NCBI GenBank assembly: GCA_902608385.1
Contig: CACLNT010000011.1
Coordinates: 1-50,516 of the forward strand
DNA: 50,516 nucleotides
Reading direction: 5' to 3'
DNA from: an uncultured Pelagibacteraceae bacterium
Lineage (GTDB): Bacteria; Pseudomonadota; Alphaproteobacteria; Pelagibacterales; Pelagibacteraceae
A program made the position numbers and the translations under genes. The notes beneath the pieces were generated by a model, which worked only from the letters and a program-made list of their open reading frames with translations, searched no databases and was not told the DNA's origin. This document shows positions 32,729 to 42,245 of this stretch, piece by piece (position 1 is the first letter of the stretch; every line of letters begins with the position of its first letter).

Positions 32729-33810
32729 TAATATTTACTTTCTTTCTTCACTTCATCAATATTGTGAACCATACTTTCATAAAAACCGGCTTTTGTGATT
32801 TTTACAAAATTTGGTTTATTTCTTAAATTAATTATTTTTTTTGATCCTAAATAGCCCATTGATGATTTTAAACCTCCAATTAATTTATAAATTATTTTAT
32901 CAACACTTCCTTTAAATTTAACTATACCTTCTACTCCTTCTGGAACATATTTTGATACATCTTTCTGTTTTTTTTGCAAATAACGATCAGCCGAGCCTTT
33001 ATTCATTGCTCCAATTGATCCCATTCCTCTAAAATTTTTATAAAATTTTCCATTTTTTTTAATTAGCTTTCCAGGGGATTCGACTGTTCCTGCAAACAAT
33101 GATCCTATCATTACTGCATCTGCGCCTGCAGCTAAAGCTTTTGGAATATCTCCTGAAAATTTTATTCCCCCGTCTGAAATAATTTTAATTTTTTTGTTTT
33201 TAACTCCCTTTTTTGCTTCTAAAATTGCACTTAGTTGAGGAACGCCAATTCCTGCAACTAATCTTGTTGTACAAATTGAGCCTGGTCCTATACCAACTTT
33301 AATTATATCTACACCAAGTTTAGCCAAAAATTTAGCTGCTTCAGATGTAGCAATATTACCAGCACATAATGTAGTTTTGTTTGTTTTTTTTTTCTTTATT
33401 TTTTTAATTATTTCAGCAACTCTTTTGCTGTGACCATGCGCGGTATCAACAACAATTAAATCAACTTTTTCTTTTAAAATGGCATCTGCTCTTTTTAGCT
33501 CTTGTGGGCCTGCGCCTACAGCGGCTCCAACTAATAACTTTTTTTTTTTTACTTTTTTAATTTCATTAATTTGTTTTTGTATATCTAAATTTCTATGAAT
33601 AACTCCTATCCCACCAGCTTTAGCTACGGCTATAGCCATTTTTGCCTCGGTAACTGTATCCATTGCTGATGATAAAAGTGGTATTTTTAAAAATAAATTT
33701 TTAGATAGTGCTGTTCCAGTGTTTACTTCTGTTGGAAGTACATTTGAATATTTTGGTTTTAGCGTTACATCATCAAAGGTAAGAGCTTCTTTTATAGAAA
33801 TCATGATCAT
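32728..33810 (-). CDS. guaB: IMP dehydrogenase without CBS domains
   Basis: 360 residues; usual IMP dehydrogenase is about 485-500. Catalytic parts are all present: [12 protein letters not shown] at the start, [21 protein letters not shown], the active-site loop [10 protein letters not shown] with Cys180, and [25 protein letters not shown], then YRGM-like [10 protein letters not shown]. The segment that normally inserts two CBS modules (near residue 84-92 here) is short, [16 protein letters not shown]. The enzyme therefore lacks the ATP/GTP-sensing regulatory domain. Converts IMP to XMP. Start is probably the ATG two codons downstream (MISIKEAL). Confidence 0.92.
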   Translation of the reverse strand: MIMISIKEALTFDDVTLKPKYSNVLPTEVNTGTALSKNLFLKIPLLSSAMDTVTEAKMAIAVAKAGGIGVIHRNLDIQKQINEIKKVKKKKLLVGAAVGAGPQELKRADAILKEKVDLIVVDTAHGHSKRVAEIIKKIKKKKTNKTTLCAGNIATSEAAKFLAKLGVDIIKVGIGPGSICTTRLVAGIGVPQLSAILEAKKGVKNKKIKIISDGGIKFSGDIPKALAAGADAVMIGSLFAGTVESPGKLIKKNGKFYKNFRGMGSIGAMNKGSADRYLQKKQKDVSKYVPEGVEGIVKFKGSVDKIIYKLIGGLKSSMGYLGSKKIINLRNKPNFVKITKAGFYESMVHNIDEVKKESKY

Positions 33811-33841
33811 TTATATATGATTCATTAAAAAGTTAAAGGCC

Positions 33842-34453
33842 CTATCTTAAATTCTTACAAATAATAAAACTTTCTTTAGAATCTTTTCTGCTAGATTTTG
33901 GTTTAAAAACTTTAAATTCTTTAAAAATTAATTTTGTTTCTGTGATTATTTCATTAAATGTAGAACCCATAAAAATTTTTGAAATAAATTTTCCATCTTT
34001 TTTAAGTATTTTTTTTGAGAAAAGCATTGCTTCTCTGCATAGTTCACCGGTATAGATTGAATCAATATTTTTATTACCTGTAGTATTTACGGCCATATCA
34101 GACAAAACAACATCTACATTTGATTTAAATAAATTTTTTATTTTAGTTTGATTTTCTTCTTCATTAAAGTCTCCTAAAATTTGAACTACATTTTCAACTT
34201 TCTCCATCTTGTTTAAGTCAATAGAAACAATTTTACCATTTTTAATTTTTTTTGATAAATATTGAGACCAGCTACCAGGAGCTGCACCAAGATCAATTAC
34301 TGAAGTTCCATTTTTAAAAATTTTAAACTTTTCATCAATTTCTATTAATTTATAAGCAGCCCTTGATCTATATCCGTCTACTTTAGATCGTCTAACATAG
34401 ATATCTCTCCGTTGTTTATTTATCCAGTTTTTTGAAATTTTATTTTTTTTCAA
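33842..34453 (-). CDS. rlmE: 23S rRNA 2'-O-methyltransferase RlmE (FtsJ)
   Basis: 203 residues. SRAAYKLIEIDEKF and SVIDLGAAPGSWSQYL (SAM site), then VLSDMAVNTTGN and the C-terminal KPKSSRKDSKESFIICKNLR, all typical of RlmE. The K-D-K-E tetrad can be assigned to Lys in RAAYKL, Asp in VLSDMA, Lys in SKIF and Glu in KESF. Methylates U2552 of 23S rRNA. Ends 31 bases before guaB; begins next to the glycosyltransferase stop. Confidence 0.93.
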   Translation of the reverse strand: MKKNKISKNWINKQRRDIYVRRSKVDGYRSRAAYKLIEIDEKFKIFKNGTSVIDLGAAPGSWSQYLSKKIKNGKIVSIDLNKMEKVENVVQILGDFNEEENQTKIKNLFKSNVDVVLSDMAVNTTGNKNIDSIYTGELCREAMLFSKKILKKDGKFISKIFMGSTFNEIITETKLIFKEFKVFKPKSSRKDSKESFIICKNLR

Positions 34454-35365
34454 TTAATCAATAAATCTTAAACTTTTAGATTTAATATTATTCTGCAAAG
34501 TTAATATTTTGATAGTAATATCTTTATTTAATCTCATATCTTTATCTTCTTGCCAAATACCAGCCGCTAGGTGCATAATTCCTATTTCATGGTTGGGAAG
34601 ATAAGGCTCTACAAATGTTTTTTTATTTTCATCATATTTTGGAAGAAGATTGCTTGCTATCCAATTACAATTTAAAGGTAAAAATTCTGTTTCAATATTG
34701 TCAATATAAACACTTATATTCATTGCAAGACCTTCTGAGCCAAAAATTTTTCCTGATTTTAATGTTTGCTCAAGATTCTTTTGCCAAGATTTCCATCCTG
34801 GTGAATCATGTTCTAGTGAAAAAACTCCAATATTAATATGTGGGGCAAAAGCTAACTTTCTTGCTTTTTCTATTTCTATTTTAGAACTAATTGCATGTTT
34901 AAAGTTCTGAGATTTAATTATTGCTAATTTACCAAAAAGCCATTTCACTTTTGACATTATTTTATAGCCAGGACCTAATGTTTGTGTAATACCAAGTTTA
35001 CCGTTATCACAAGCCCTAAAATATAATTCAACAGAACTCCAATCATTGACCCATGCGTCACAATCAATCCACAAATATTTTTCATAATTTGGAAAATATT
35101 TAGGTAAAAAAGCTCTCGATACTTGACTCTTTAACCATTCTTTACCTTTAACTTTAAATGCTGGGACATCTATATCCCACTCTGCAGGCTTAATTTCTTC
35201 AACTTTTTTTGACAATATTGTTTTTTGATTTTCAGTTAAACCAGCATCTAAAATACAAATTGCTATTTCCTTACTTTTTTCAAATCTAATAATTGAATTA
35301 ACAAGTTCGTTTAAAAGTTCAAAATAATTTGAATCCGCTAAAGAAACTATTACATTCTTTTTCAT
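34454..35365 (-). CDS. Glycosyltransferase family 8-like protein
   Basis: 303 residues. A GT-A-type fold is suggested by VIVSLADSNYFELLNELVNSI at the start and the DxD-like motif LWIDCDAWVND (about residues 99-109), which would bind metal and nucleotide sugar. PHINIGVFSLEHDSPGW and a late MHLAAGIW segment are usual for GT8-type enzymes. Stop directly abuts the rlmE start. Probably modifies a cell-surface glycan; the sugar is unknown. The plus-strand region just beyond also holds surface-modification genes. Confidence 0.7.
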   Translation of the reverse strand: MKKNVIVSLADSNYFELLNELVNSIIRFEKSKEIAICILDAGLTENQKTILSKKVEEIKPAEWDIDVPAFKVKGKEWLKSQVSRAFLPKYFPNYEKYLWIDCDAWVNDWSSVELYFRACDNGKLGITQTLGPGYKIMSKVKWLFGKLAIIKSQNFKHAISSKIEIEKARKLAFAPHINIGVFSLEHDSPGWKSWQKNLEQTLKSGKIFGSEGLAMNISVYIDNIETEFLPLNCNWIASNLLPKYDENKKTFVEPYLPNHEIGIMHLAAGIWQEDKDMRLNKDITIKILTLQNNIKSKSLRFID

Positions 35366-35631
35366 TTTTCATTTTTCTTTTTTTTTAGTTCATTTATGTT
35401 TTTGAAGACGTCTTTTTTTTTTTGCTTAACGTTATCTTCAAGATATAAGAACCTATCATAAATAATCTCAACTCACTAGATCAACATTAAATTCTCTACA
35501 CAGATAAAATGCTGCTATAAAGAATTTTTGAACCAAGATTATAAGTTTATTATTGCGTAATTTAAATTCTAGAAGTAAGGTTGATTTAACAAAAAAGGGT
35601 AAAATCAGAACAGTTTTGTTTGTTTAATAGT
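35366..35631. other. Intergenic region between glycosyltransferase and sulfotransferase
   Basis: About 265 bases between divergent genes. It is poly-T rich near the glycosyltransferase end (repeated TTTTTCATTTTTC) and otherwise unstructured. I see no convincing promoter, hairpin or RNA gene. Confidence 0.5.
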
Positions 35632-36480
35632 ATGAAAAAAATCATTTGGATAAGCTCATACCCAAAAAGCGGCAACACATTTTTAAGAGCAATGCTCTCT
35701 GCTTTTTTTTATTCAAAAGATGGAATTTTTAAACAAGATTATTTAAAAAATGTTGCTGAGTTTCCAAGAGATTTTTTTGACCTAAAATCATCAAACAATT
35801 TCTTAAATGAAATTAAAGAATATGAAAAAATACAAAAAAAAATATCCAGCTCTGATAAAGAAATTATTTTTTTAAAAACTCATTTAGCAAATTTAACTAT
35901 TAATAAAGTTTACCCAACAATAAATAAAGATTATTCAATTTGTTCAATTTACATTGTAAGAGATCCAAGAAATGTAATTCTATCTTTAAAAAATCACTAT
36001 AATTTGGATATTAAAGAATGCCTTAATTTTTTGATGAATGATAAAAATTTTATTTGTATGAAAAATAAAGAATTATCAAAAGGTTACACATTAATACTTG
36101 ATTGGGCTTCTAATTATTTAAGTTGGAAAAACCAAAAAAACATAAATACTATATTTATAAAATTTGAAGATTTAGTATTAGAGCAAGAGAAAACATTTAT
36201 ACACATACTAAACGAACTAAAAAAATTTATGAATTTAGATATTGACCAAAAAAAAATTGAAAATGTGGTTAAAACAACAAATTTTAACTACCTAAGACAA
36301 CTTGAAGAAAAAGAAGGATTCATTGAAAATAAAATTATGGGAATTAAAGATAATAAGAATTTCTTTTTTAATAAAGGGATAGAACAGAATTTTAATAAAG
36401 ATTTAGATCCAGGTATCATAGAAGAGATAAAAAAAAAATATAAAAATCTACTTTTAGAACTTAACTATTTGAAAAATTAG
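35632..36480 (+). CDS. Sulfotransferase family protein
   Basis: About 282 residues from the ATG at 35632 (a TTG 12 bases upstream would add only four residues). The PAPS 5'-phosphate loop is SSYPKSGNTFLRAM near the N-terminus. The 3'-phosphate motif is IVRDPRNVILSLKNHY in the middle. Transfers sulfate from PAPS to a sugar or other acceptor, cytoplasmic. Followed after 17 bases by a membrane acyltransferase, so the two probably build or decorate a surface molecule. No sulfate-activation genes are in the window. Confidence 0.82.
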   Translation: MKKIIWISSYPKSGNTFLRAMLSAFFYSKDGIFKQDYLKNVAEFPRDFFDLKSSNNFLNEIKEYEKIQKKISSSDKEIIFLKTHLANLTINKVYPTINKDYSICSIYIVRDPRNVILSLKNHYNLDIKECLNFLMNDKNFICMKNKELSKGYTLILDWASNYLSWKNQKNINTIFIKFEDLVLEQEKTFIHILNELKKFMNLDIDQKKIENVVKTTNFNYLRQLEEKEGFIENKIMGIKDNKNFFFNKGIEQNFNKDLDPGIIEEIKKKYKNLLLELNYLKN

Positions 36481-36497
36481 ATTTATTTGCTGATTTA

Positions 36498-38549
36498 ATG
36501 AAAATAAATTATAGACCAGAAATTGATGGATTAAGAGCTCTCGCAGTTATTGCTGTCATACTTTATCATGCTCAAATAACTCTGTTTGGATATGAGCCTT
36601 TTAAAGGTGGCTTTATTGGGGTTGATATCTTTTTTGTTATTTCTGGTTATCTTATTACTTCAATTATTTTAAAAGAATTAGTCTCTACAGGTAATTTTTC
36701 CTTTAAAAATTTTTATGAACGAAGAATAAGGCGAATACTTCCCGCATTATTGTTTGTAATGCTCGTATCACTATTTTTTGCTTGGAAATATTTACTTCCC
36801 GGTAGCTTTATAGATTTTTCTAAATCAATTTTATATTCTTTAGGATTTAGTTCTAATTTTTACTTTCATTTTTCAGGTCTTGAATACAATTCAGAAGATG
36901 GGCTATTAAAGCCCTTTCTTCATACTTGGTCATTATCTGTTGAAGAACAATATTATATAATTTTTCCAATAATTTTTTTAATAACATTTAAATACTTTAA
37001 AAAGTATATCCTTCATACACTAATACTAGGTCTTTTTCTAAGTTTAGGCTTGGCAGATTGGGGTAGTAGAAATTATCCGTCATTTAATTTTTATGCTTTG
37101 CCAACAAGAGGCTGGGAGTTAATTGCTGGTTCATTGTTAGCGTATTTTGAAATCAATCAAGGTAAAAGAAGTCAAAATCAAATACTCAATCAAATATTAC
37201 CAGCTCTTGGTTTATTTCTAATTGTTCATTCCATTATTTTTTTCAATGACAACATGTTTCACCCCTCGCTTTATACAATTTCTCCAATTATTGGTGTTTG
37301 CTTAATAATATGGTTCACAAATAAGGAAGATGATTTGATTACACAAATACTATCTTTCAAACCAATTGTTGCTATTGGTCTTATCTCTTACTCGCTTTAT
37401 ATGTGGCATTATCCCATATTTGCATTTGCAAGAATCAAAGAAATTATGCAGTCACAATATGATAAATTTGAATTGATAGTTTTAACTTTAATTTTATCTA
37501 TAATCAGTTTTTATTTAATTGAAAAACCAGCAAGAAACAAAAACAAATCTTTTAAATTTTTAATTTCTTTTATAATTGCAGCGATTTTAATAATTACAAC
37601 ATTCTCTTTGTTTGTAATAAAAACAAATGGTGTTCAAAAAAGAATTCCAGAAATAATTAAAAAAAATATTAAAGTTCAAATGGAATGGAATGTTTTGAAA
37701 GATGAGAAAGGAAATTTGTGTTATGACAGAATACGAGGATGTATATTTAATAAAAAATATAATAATAACATAATTTTGGTGGGTGATAGTCATGCAGGAA
37801 GTATAAGTAATGAATTAAAAAAAAAAGTAATTGAAAATAATTACGGTTTTATAACTTCACTAAAAAAAGGATGTAATTTTATATTAAATTTAAATCGTGT
37901 TAAAAAAAATAAGCTTAGAAGTGAAATTAAGTGTGATGAAAAAATGCAAAATCAAAGATTAGAATTTATAAATGAGTTTGATTCTTCAATAGTAGTCTTG
38001 CTCGGTAGATTGCCTTTAGTTTTAGAAGAGGATAGATTTAATAATTTAGAAGGTGCATATGAAGGAGAAATGTTTGATTTTCTCCAAAACAAAGATAATT
38101 CTTTGAATACAAAAGAAGAGAGAAAATCAGCAATTTTTGATAATTATCGTTTTACTGTTCAAAAATTAATTGATAATGGTCATAAAATTATTTTAGTTTA
38201 TCCAATACCTGAAGTAGGGTGGCATGTTCCGTATAAATTATTTAATTCAATGTCAAAGAATAATTTAAGCAATATAAAATCTCATCTTGAACTAAAAAAT
38301 TTTATAACCACATCTTATCAAGTTTATAAAGATAGAACAAATTCTAGCTTCAAATTGTTAGATTCTATAAAAAATGACAATGTTTATAGAGTTTATCCTC
38401 ACAAATTATTTTGTGATACTTTGATTAAAAACAGATGTATTACGCATGATGACAAGGATATTTTTTATGCAGATGACGATCATCCTTCGCTCAAAGGTTC
38501 TGAAATGATCAATAATTTAATTTTTAAAAAAATTAAAAAAATAAATTAA
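36498..38549 (+). CDS. Acyltransferase-3 / SGNH fusion protein (OafA-like)
   Basis: 683 residues. N-terminal acyltransferase-3 domain with about ten membrane helices (residues about 5-380): YRPEIDGLRALAVIAVILYHA, FKGGFIGVDIFFVISGYLIT, then RRIRRILPAL. C-terminal periplasmic SGNH hydrolase-like domain with the nucleophile motif ILVGDSHAGS and the late DDDHPS catalytic motif. Such fusions O-acetylate lipopolysaccharide or other glycans. Likely works with the sulfotransferase and glycosyltransferase nearby on surface glycans. Confidence 0.9.
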   Translation: MKINYRPEIDGLRALAVIAVILYHAQITLFGYEPFKGGFIGVDIFFVISGYLITSIILKELVSTGNFSFKNFYERRIRRILPALLFVMLVSLFFAWKYLLPGSFIDFSKSILYSLGFSSNFYFHFSGLEYNSEDGLLKPFLHTWSLSVEEQYYIIFPIIFLITFKYFKKYILHTLILGLFLSLGLADWGSRNYPSFNFYALPTRGWELIAGSLLAYFEINQGKRSQNQILNQILPALGLFLIVHSIIFFNDNMFHPSLYTISPIIGVCLIIWFTNKEDDLITQILSFKPIVAIGLISYSLYMWHYPIFAFARIKEIMQSQYDKFELIVLTLILSIISFYLIEKPARNKNKSFKFLISFIIAAILIITTFSLFVIKTNGVQKRIPEIIKKNIKVQMEWNVLKDEKGNLCYDRIRGCIFNKKYNNNIILVGDSHAGSISNELKKKVIENNYGFITSLKKGCNFILNLNRVKKNKLRSEIKCDEKMQNQRLEFINEFDSSIVVLLGRLPLVLEEDRFNNLEGAYEGEMFDFLQNKDNSLNTKEERKSAIFDNYRFTVQKLIDNGHKIILVYPIPEVGWHVPYKLFNSMSKNNLSNIKSHLELKNFITTSYQVYKDRTNSSFKLLDSIKNDNVYRVYPHKLFCDTLIKNRCITHDDKDIFYADDDHPSLKGSEMINNLIFKKIKKIN

Positions 38550-38580
38550 TAAAATTTTTTTGTATTCTTAATATTAAATT

Positions 38581-39501
38581 TTATATTCTGCTCGCTATAT
38601 AATTTTTAATTACATCAACATAAGGGTCAAAGCATGAAGAATTAAAAATTAAATGACCATCCATTATTTTCTTATTGTTTTGTCCTTGAGAATCCCACCT
38701 GCATACAATTCCTTTAATTTTTATTTCTTTCTTTTCTTCATCAAGTTCTGGAAGCTTAATAAATTCAATACCTTTAATATTTTTTAAAAAACCAATTGAT
38801 TCTGGTGTTTCAAATCTATCAGCATAACCTGAAAGGACTAGAGCGTTAATTTTTTTTGTTGATTTTAATTGGTAAGTGAACCATTCAAATTCTTTGGCTT
38901 GTACGCTTCCTTCTTTTTGATTTATTTTAAGGTCGCAGCACGCAGGATTTATTGCAACCGATGAATTAATCAACTCACTATTAAAAGCCGCTATTCTTAA
39001 AGCATTCCAGCCTCCCCAGGATGCTCCAGTTGTAAATATATTTTTTGGTTTTATTCCTTTGTTAATAAATTTCTTTACTAAGTTTACAGTTGCTTGTTTT
39101 CTATTAAAATAAACCACATTTTTACATAATGCTTTATCTTCAGAAAACTTATGTAAATCTATAAATTGATCTTTATTGCAAAGCTTTCCTCCTACTCGAG
39201 TATGTTCGCAATTCATAAAAACTTTAATTTCTTTACCATTAATTTTTTGCCCTGATAGTTTGGATATTTGTTGAACATTGCTTGGCCAATTACACCATTT
39301 TTGTTTTACCGCAACTAATCCATGGTTATAAATAACCAAAATAGTATTTTCTGCATTAGTTATTTTATAATTTTCTATATATTTAATTCTTTCACCATCA
39401 TTAAATATAAAGCCGCTTTTGTTAAAAGGTTTTATTTCTGATGCAAGATTTGTGTTGCACCACAACAAACACAAAATTAAAGTTCCTAAAATTTTTTGCA
39501 T
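38581..39501 (-). CDS. Secreted alpha/beta hydrolase-like protein
   Basis: 306 residues. Signal peptide LGTLILCLLWCNTNLAS at the N-terminus. The nucleophile elbow is GASWGGWNALRIAA. Several Cys (about 9) suggest disulfide bonds in the periplasm. GYADRFETPESIGFLKNIKG holds the probable Asp. A His near the end (DGHLIFNSSCFDPYVD) completes the triad. Starts right after the pssA stop and overlaps nothing, so it is probably transcribed with psd and pssA. Substrate unknown. Confidence 0.75.
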   Translation of the reverse strand: MQKILGTLILCLLWCNTNLASEIKPFNKSGFIFNDGERIKYIENYKITNAENTILVIYNHGLVAVKQKWCNWPSNVQQISKLSGQKINGKEIKVFMNCEHTRVGGKLCNKDQFIDLHKFSEDKALCKNVVYFNRKQATVNLVKKFINKGIKPKNIFTTGASWGGWNALRIAAFNSELINSSVAINPACCDLKINQKEGSVQAKEFEWFTYQLKSTKKINALVLSGYADRFETPESIGFLKNIKGIEFIKLPELDEEKKEIKIKGIVCRWDSQGQNNKKIMDGHLIFNSSCFDPYVDVIKNYIASRI

Positions 39502-40305
39502 TTATAATATGTCTTCAAGATCTTCGTTTTCATCTTTACTGACATCAGCATTATTTTGTTTTTTAATTTTTTTATAATGAAAAAAACTTATTGGAATTAA
39601 AATTAAATAAACTAAACCGCTTAATGCAAGGATCTTAAATGTATAGAATAACAACAAACCAAAAAACAAAACTATACCAAACAACAAAAATATCGTCATA
39701 GTACGAGGTATAACAATTCTTTTTAATGAATAAGTTGGAAATTTGCTAATTAATAAAAATGAAGTTATTATAAAAAAAGTTGGAACGATAAGGTTATAAT
39801 TAAGATTAAATATATCTAACTCGCTTAAACTAAACATTAATGGCATTAATACTAAAATTCCACCCGCAGGAGATGGCACACCTTCAAAAAAATTATCTCT
39901 CCAAGAAGGTTCTGCATTTGAATTTATGTTAAATCTTGCAAGCCGTAATGCAACACAAACAACATAAATTAAACATAACAACCATCCAAATTTTCCTAAA
40001 TTATTTAAATTCCAAAAATACATTATAAAAGCTGGCGCAACACCAAAACTTATTACATCTGTCAAAGAATCTAGTTCTTTGCCAACTTTAGATGTTCCTT
40101 TTATTAATCTTGCCACTCTTCCGTCTAAAGCATCAAACAATGCAGCAAAAATAATTGCAATTACAGAAAGTGCAAATTTTGAATCCAGGGCAAATTTAAT
40201 TGAACTAAGTCCAATGCAAACTCCAATCAAAGTAAGTGCGTTTGGCAAAATCATTCTTGCCTTTTTATCAGATACAATTTTAAAATTATTTTTTGGCTGT
40301 TCCAT
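39502..40305 (-). CDS. pssA: CDP-diacylglycerol--serine O-phosphatidyltransferase
   Basis: 267 residues with about 8 hydrophobic helices. The CDP-alcohol phosphotransferase motif is complete: DALDGRVAR...G...D (LFDALDGRVARLIKG, then GKELDSLTDVISFG). Makes phosphatidylserine, the precursor of phosphatidylethanolamine. Next to psd (3 bases), the usual partner. A long acidic tail (DVSKDENEDLEDIL) closes the protein. Confidence 0.93.
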   Translation of the reverse strand: MEQPKNNFKIVSDKKARMILPNALTLIGVCIGLSSIKFALDSKFALSVIAIIFAALFDALDGRVARLIKGTSKVGKELDSLTDVISFGVAPAFIMYFWNLNNLGKFGWLLCLIYVVCVALRLARFNINSNAEPSWRDNFFEGVPSPAGGILVLMPLMFSLSELDIFNLNYNLIVPTFFIITSFLLISKFPTYSLKRIVIPRTMTIFLLFGIVLFFGLLLFYTFKILALSGLVYLILIPISFFHYKKIKKQNNADVSKDENEDLEDIL

Positions 40306-40308
40306 AAT

Positions 40309-40956
40309 TTACATTTTAGCCAATAGTGTTTCGCCTGCTACAGTTTTTTGATTTAGCTTAACTAGAGAAGTATAATTCTCAAAGTACACGTCAACTCTAC
40401 TTCCAAATCTAATCATTCCAATTCTATCACCTTGTTTTAAATCTTGATCTTTTGATGTTTCGCAAACTATTCTTCTGGCTATTAAACCCGCAATCTGTAC
40501 CACGATTATATCTTGTCCTTTGCTATTAGTAATCTTATAATAATTGCGTTCATTATCTTCACTTGCTTTGTCTAGTGATGCGTTTAAAAATTTTCCAGGT
40601 TTATATATTATTTCAGAAATTTTTCCGTCACATGGAGTTCTATTTACATGGCAATCAAATACATTCATAAATATACCAACTTTAGTAAATTTTTTACTTT
40701 CTAGATTTAATTCTTTTGGTCCCTGTATTTCTTCAACTTGAACTACCAAGCCATCTGCTGGACTAACTAAATAATTATCATCATTAATTGATGTTCTTTC
40801 TGGATCTCTAAAAAAATAATACACCCATACTGTTAAAGCTAAACTTAGCAATCCTAAAAAGCCGCTAAAAAAATATAAAAAAATTGTTATTAAGATAGCA
40901 ATGGCTAGAAATTTGTATCCCTCTGTATGAATTTTTGGAAAAATGATATCAGTCAT
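40309..40956 (-). CDS. psd: Phosphatidylserine decarboxylase (short form)
   Basis: 215 residues. Two N-terminal membrane helices, then VSPADGLVVQVEE, GIFMNVFDCHVNRTPCDG and the self-cleavage site RFGSRVDVYF, where Gly-Ser breaks to give the pyruvoyl group. Short prokaryotic form without a long N-terminal part. Converts phosphatidylserine to phosphatidylethanolamine. Divergent from icd, 74 bases away. Confidence 0.93.
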   Translation of the reverse strand: MTDIIFPKIHTEGYKFLAIAILITIFLYFFSGFLGLLSLALTVWVYYFFRDPERTSINDDNYLVSPADGLVVQVEEIQGPKELNLESKKFTKVGIFMNVFDCHVNRTPCDGKISEIIYKPGKFLNASLDKASEDNERNYYKITNSKGQDIIVVQIAGLIARRIVCETSKDQDLKQGDRIGMIRFGSRVDVYFENYTSLVKLNQKTVAGETLLAKM

Positions 40957-41030
40957 AATGTCAATTTGATAATTTTAATGTAATATGTATATAAGATAAT
41001 CAAATTCAACTATTAAGATACATCTAAATT

Positions 41031-42245
41031 ATGAGTAAAATTAAGGTAAAAAATGCAATTGTCGAGCTTGATGGTGATGAAATGACAAGAGTTATATGGA
41101 AATTTATTAAAGATAAATTGATTTTGCCATACATCGATTTAGGAATTGAATATTATGATCTTGGAATAAAGAGCCGAGACAACTCAAATGACCAGATAAC
41201 AATTGATTGTGCTAAAGCAATTAAAAAAAATGGCGTTGGAATTAAATGCGCAACAATAACTCCTGACGAGGTAAGAGTTAAAGAGTTTAATCTTAAAAAA
41301 ATGTGGAGATCTCCAAATGGAACAATTCGAAATATAATTGGAGGAACTGTTTTTAGGGAACCAATAATATGTAAGAATATTCCAAAATTAGTTCCGAGTT
41401 GGACTAATCCCATTTGTATAGGAAGACATGCGTTTGGTGATCAATATAGAGCAACAGATTTTCATGTTCCGGGCAAAGGTAAATTAGAAATAAAATGGAC
41501 CTCGGAAGATGGAAAAGAAAAAAAAGAATTTGAAGTTTTTAATTTTCCAGGGCCTGGTATTGCGTTATCTATGTACAACTTAGATAAATCTATAATAGAT
41601 TTTGCACGAGCATGTATGAATTATGGTCTTAATAGAAAGTGGCCTGTATATCTTTCAACTAAAAATACAATTTTGAAAAAATACGATGGTAGATTTAAAG
41701 ATTTATTTCAGGAAGTTTATGAAAAAGAATTCAAAGAAAAATTTAAAGAAAGAAAAATAACTTACGAGCATAGACTTATTGATGATATGGTAGCATGTGC
41801 AATGAAATGGAATGGGAATTATATTTGGGCATGCAAAAACTATGATGGAGATGTACAATCGGATACGGTAGCTCAAGGATTTGGTTCTTTAGGTCTTATG
41901 ACAAGTATGTTGATGTCACCTGACGGTAATACAATAGAATCTGAAGCTGCTCATGGTACAGTTACAAGACACTACAGACTACATCAACAAGGTAAAGAAA
42001 CCTCAACAAACCCCATAGCTTCTATTTTTGCATGGGCGAGAGGTCTGTATCATAGAGGAAAGCTAGATGGCAACGAAGATTTAAAAAAATTTGTAAAAAC
42101 TCTAGAAAAAGTTTGCATTGAAACAGTTGAAAATGGATCGATGACTAAAGATTTAGCCATTCTTATAGGCCCCTCTACAAAGTACTTAAACACCAATCAA
42201 TTTTTAGATTTATTAACCAACAATTTAAGTAAAAAACTAAATTAA
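41031..42245 (+). CDS. icd: NADP-dependent isocitrate dehydrogenase (dimeric type)
   Basis: 404 residues. [24 protein letters not shown] at the start and [25 protein letters not shown] (substrate loop) are characteristic of the eukaryote-like type II enzyme. [12 protein letters not shown] and the [10 protein letters not shown] segment carry the metal and NADP contacts. TCA-cycle enzyme. Its 3' end overlaps the alaS stop by 9 bases (convergent genes). Confidence 0.95.
   Translation: MSKIKVKNAIVELDGDEMTRVIWKFIKDKLILPYIDLGIEYYDLGIKSRDNSNDQITIDCAKAIKKNGVGIKCATITPDEVRVKEFNLKKMWRSPNGTIRNIIGGTVFREPIICKNIPKLVPSWTNPICIGRHAFGDQYRATDFHVPGKGKLEIKWTSEDGKEKKEFEVFNFPGPGIALSMYNLDKSIIDFARACMNYGLNRKWPVYLSTKNTILKKYDGRFKDLFQEVYEKEFKEKFKERKITYEHRLIDDMVACAMKWNGNYIWACKNYDGDVQSDTVAQGFGSLGLMTSMLMSPDGNTIESEAAHGTVTRHYRLHQQGKETSTNPIASIFAWARGLYHRGKLDGNEDLKKFVKTLEKVCIETVENGSMTKDLAILIGPSTKYLNTNQFLDLLTNNLSKKLN

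Noticed and set aside
35341..35420. Poly-T/pyrimidine tracts before the glycosyltransferase gene as a phase-variable repeat
   Set aside because: Similar homopolymer runs occur throughout this A/T-rich window and the copies are imperfect.
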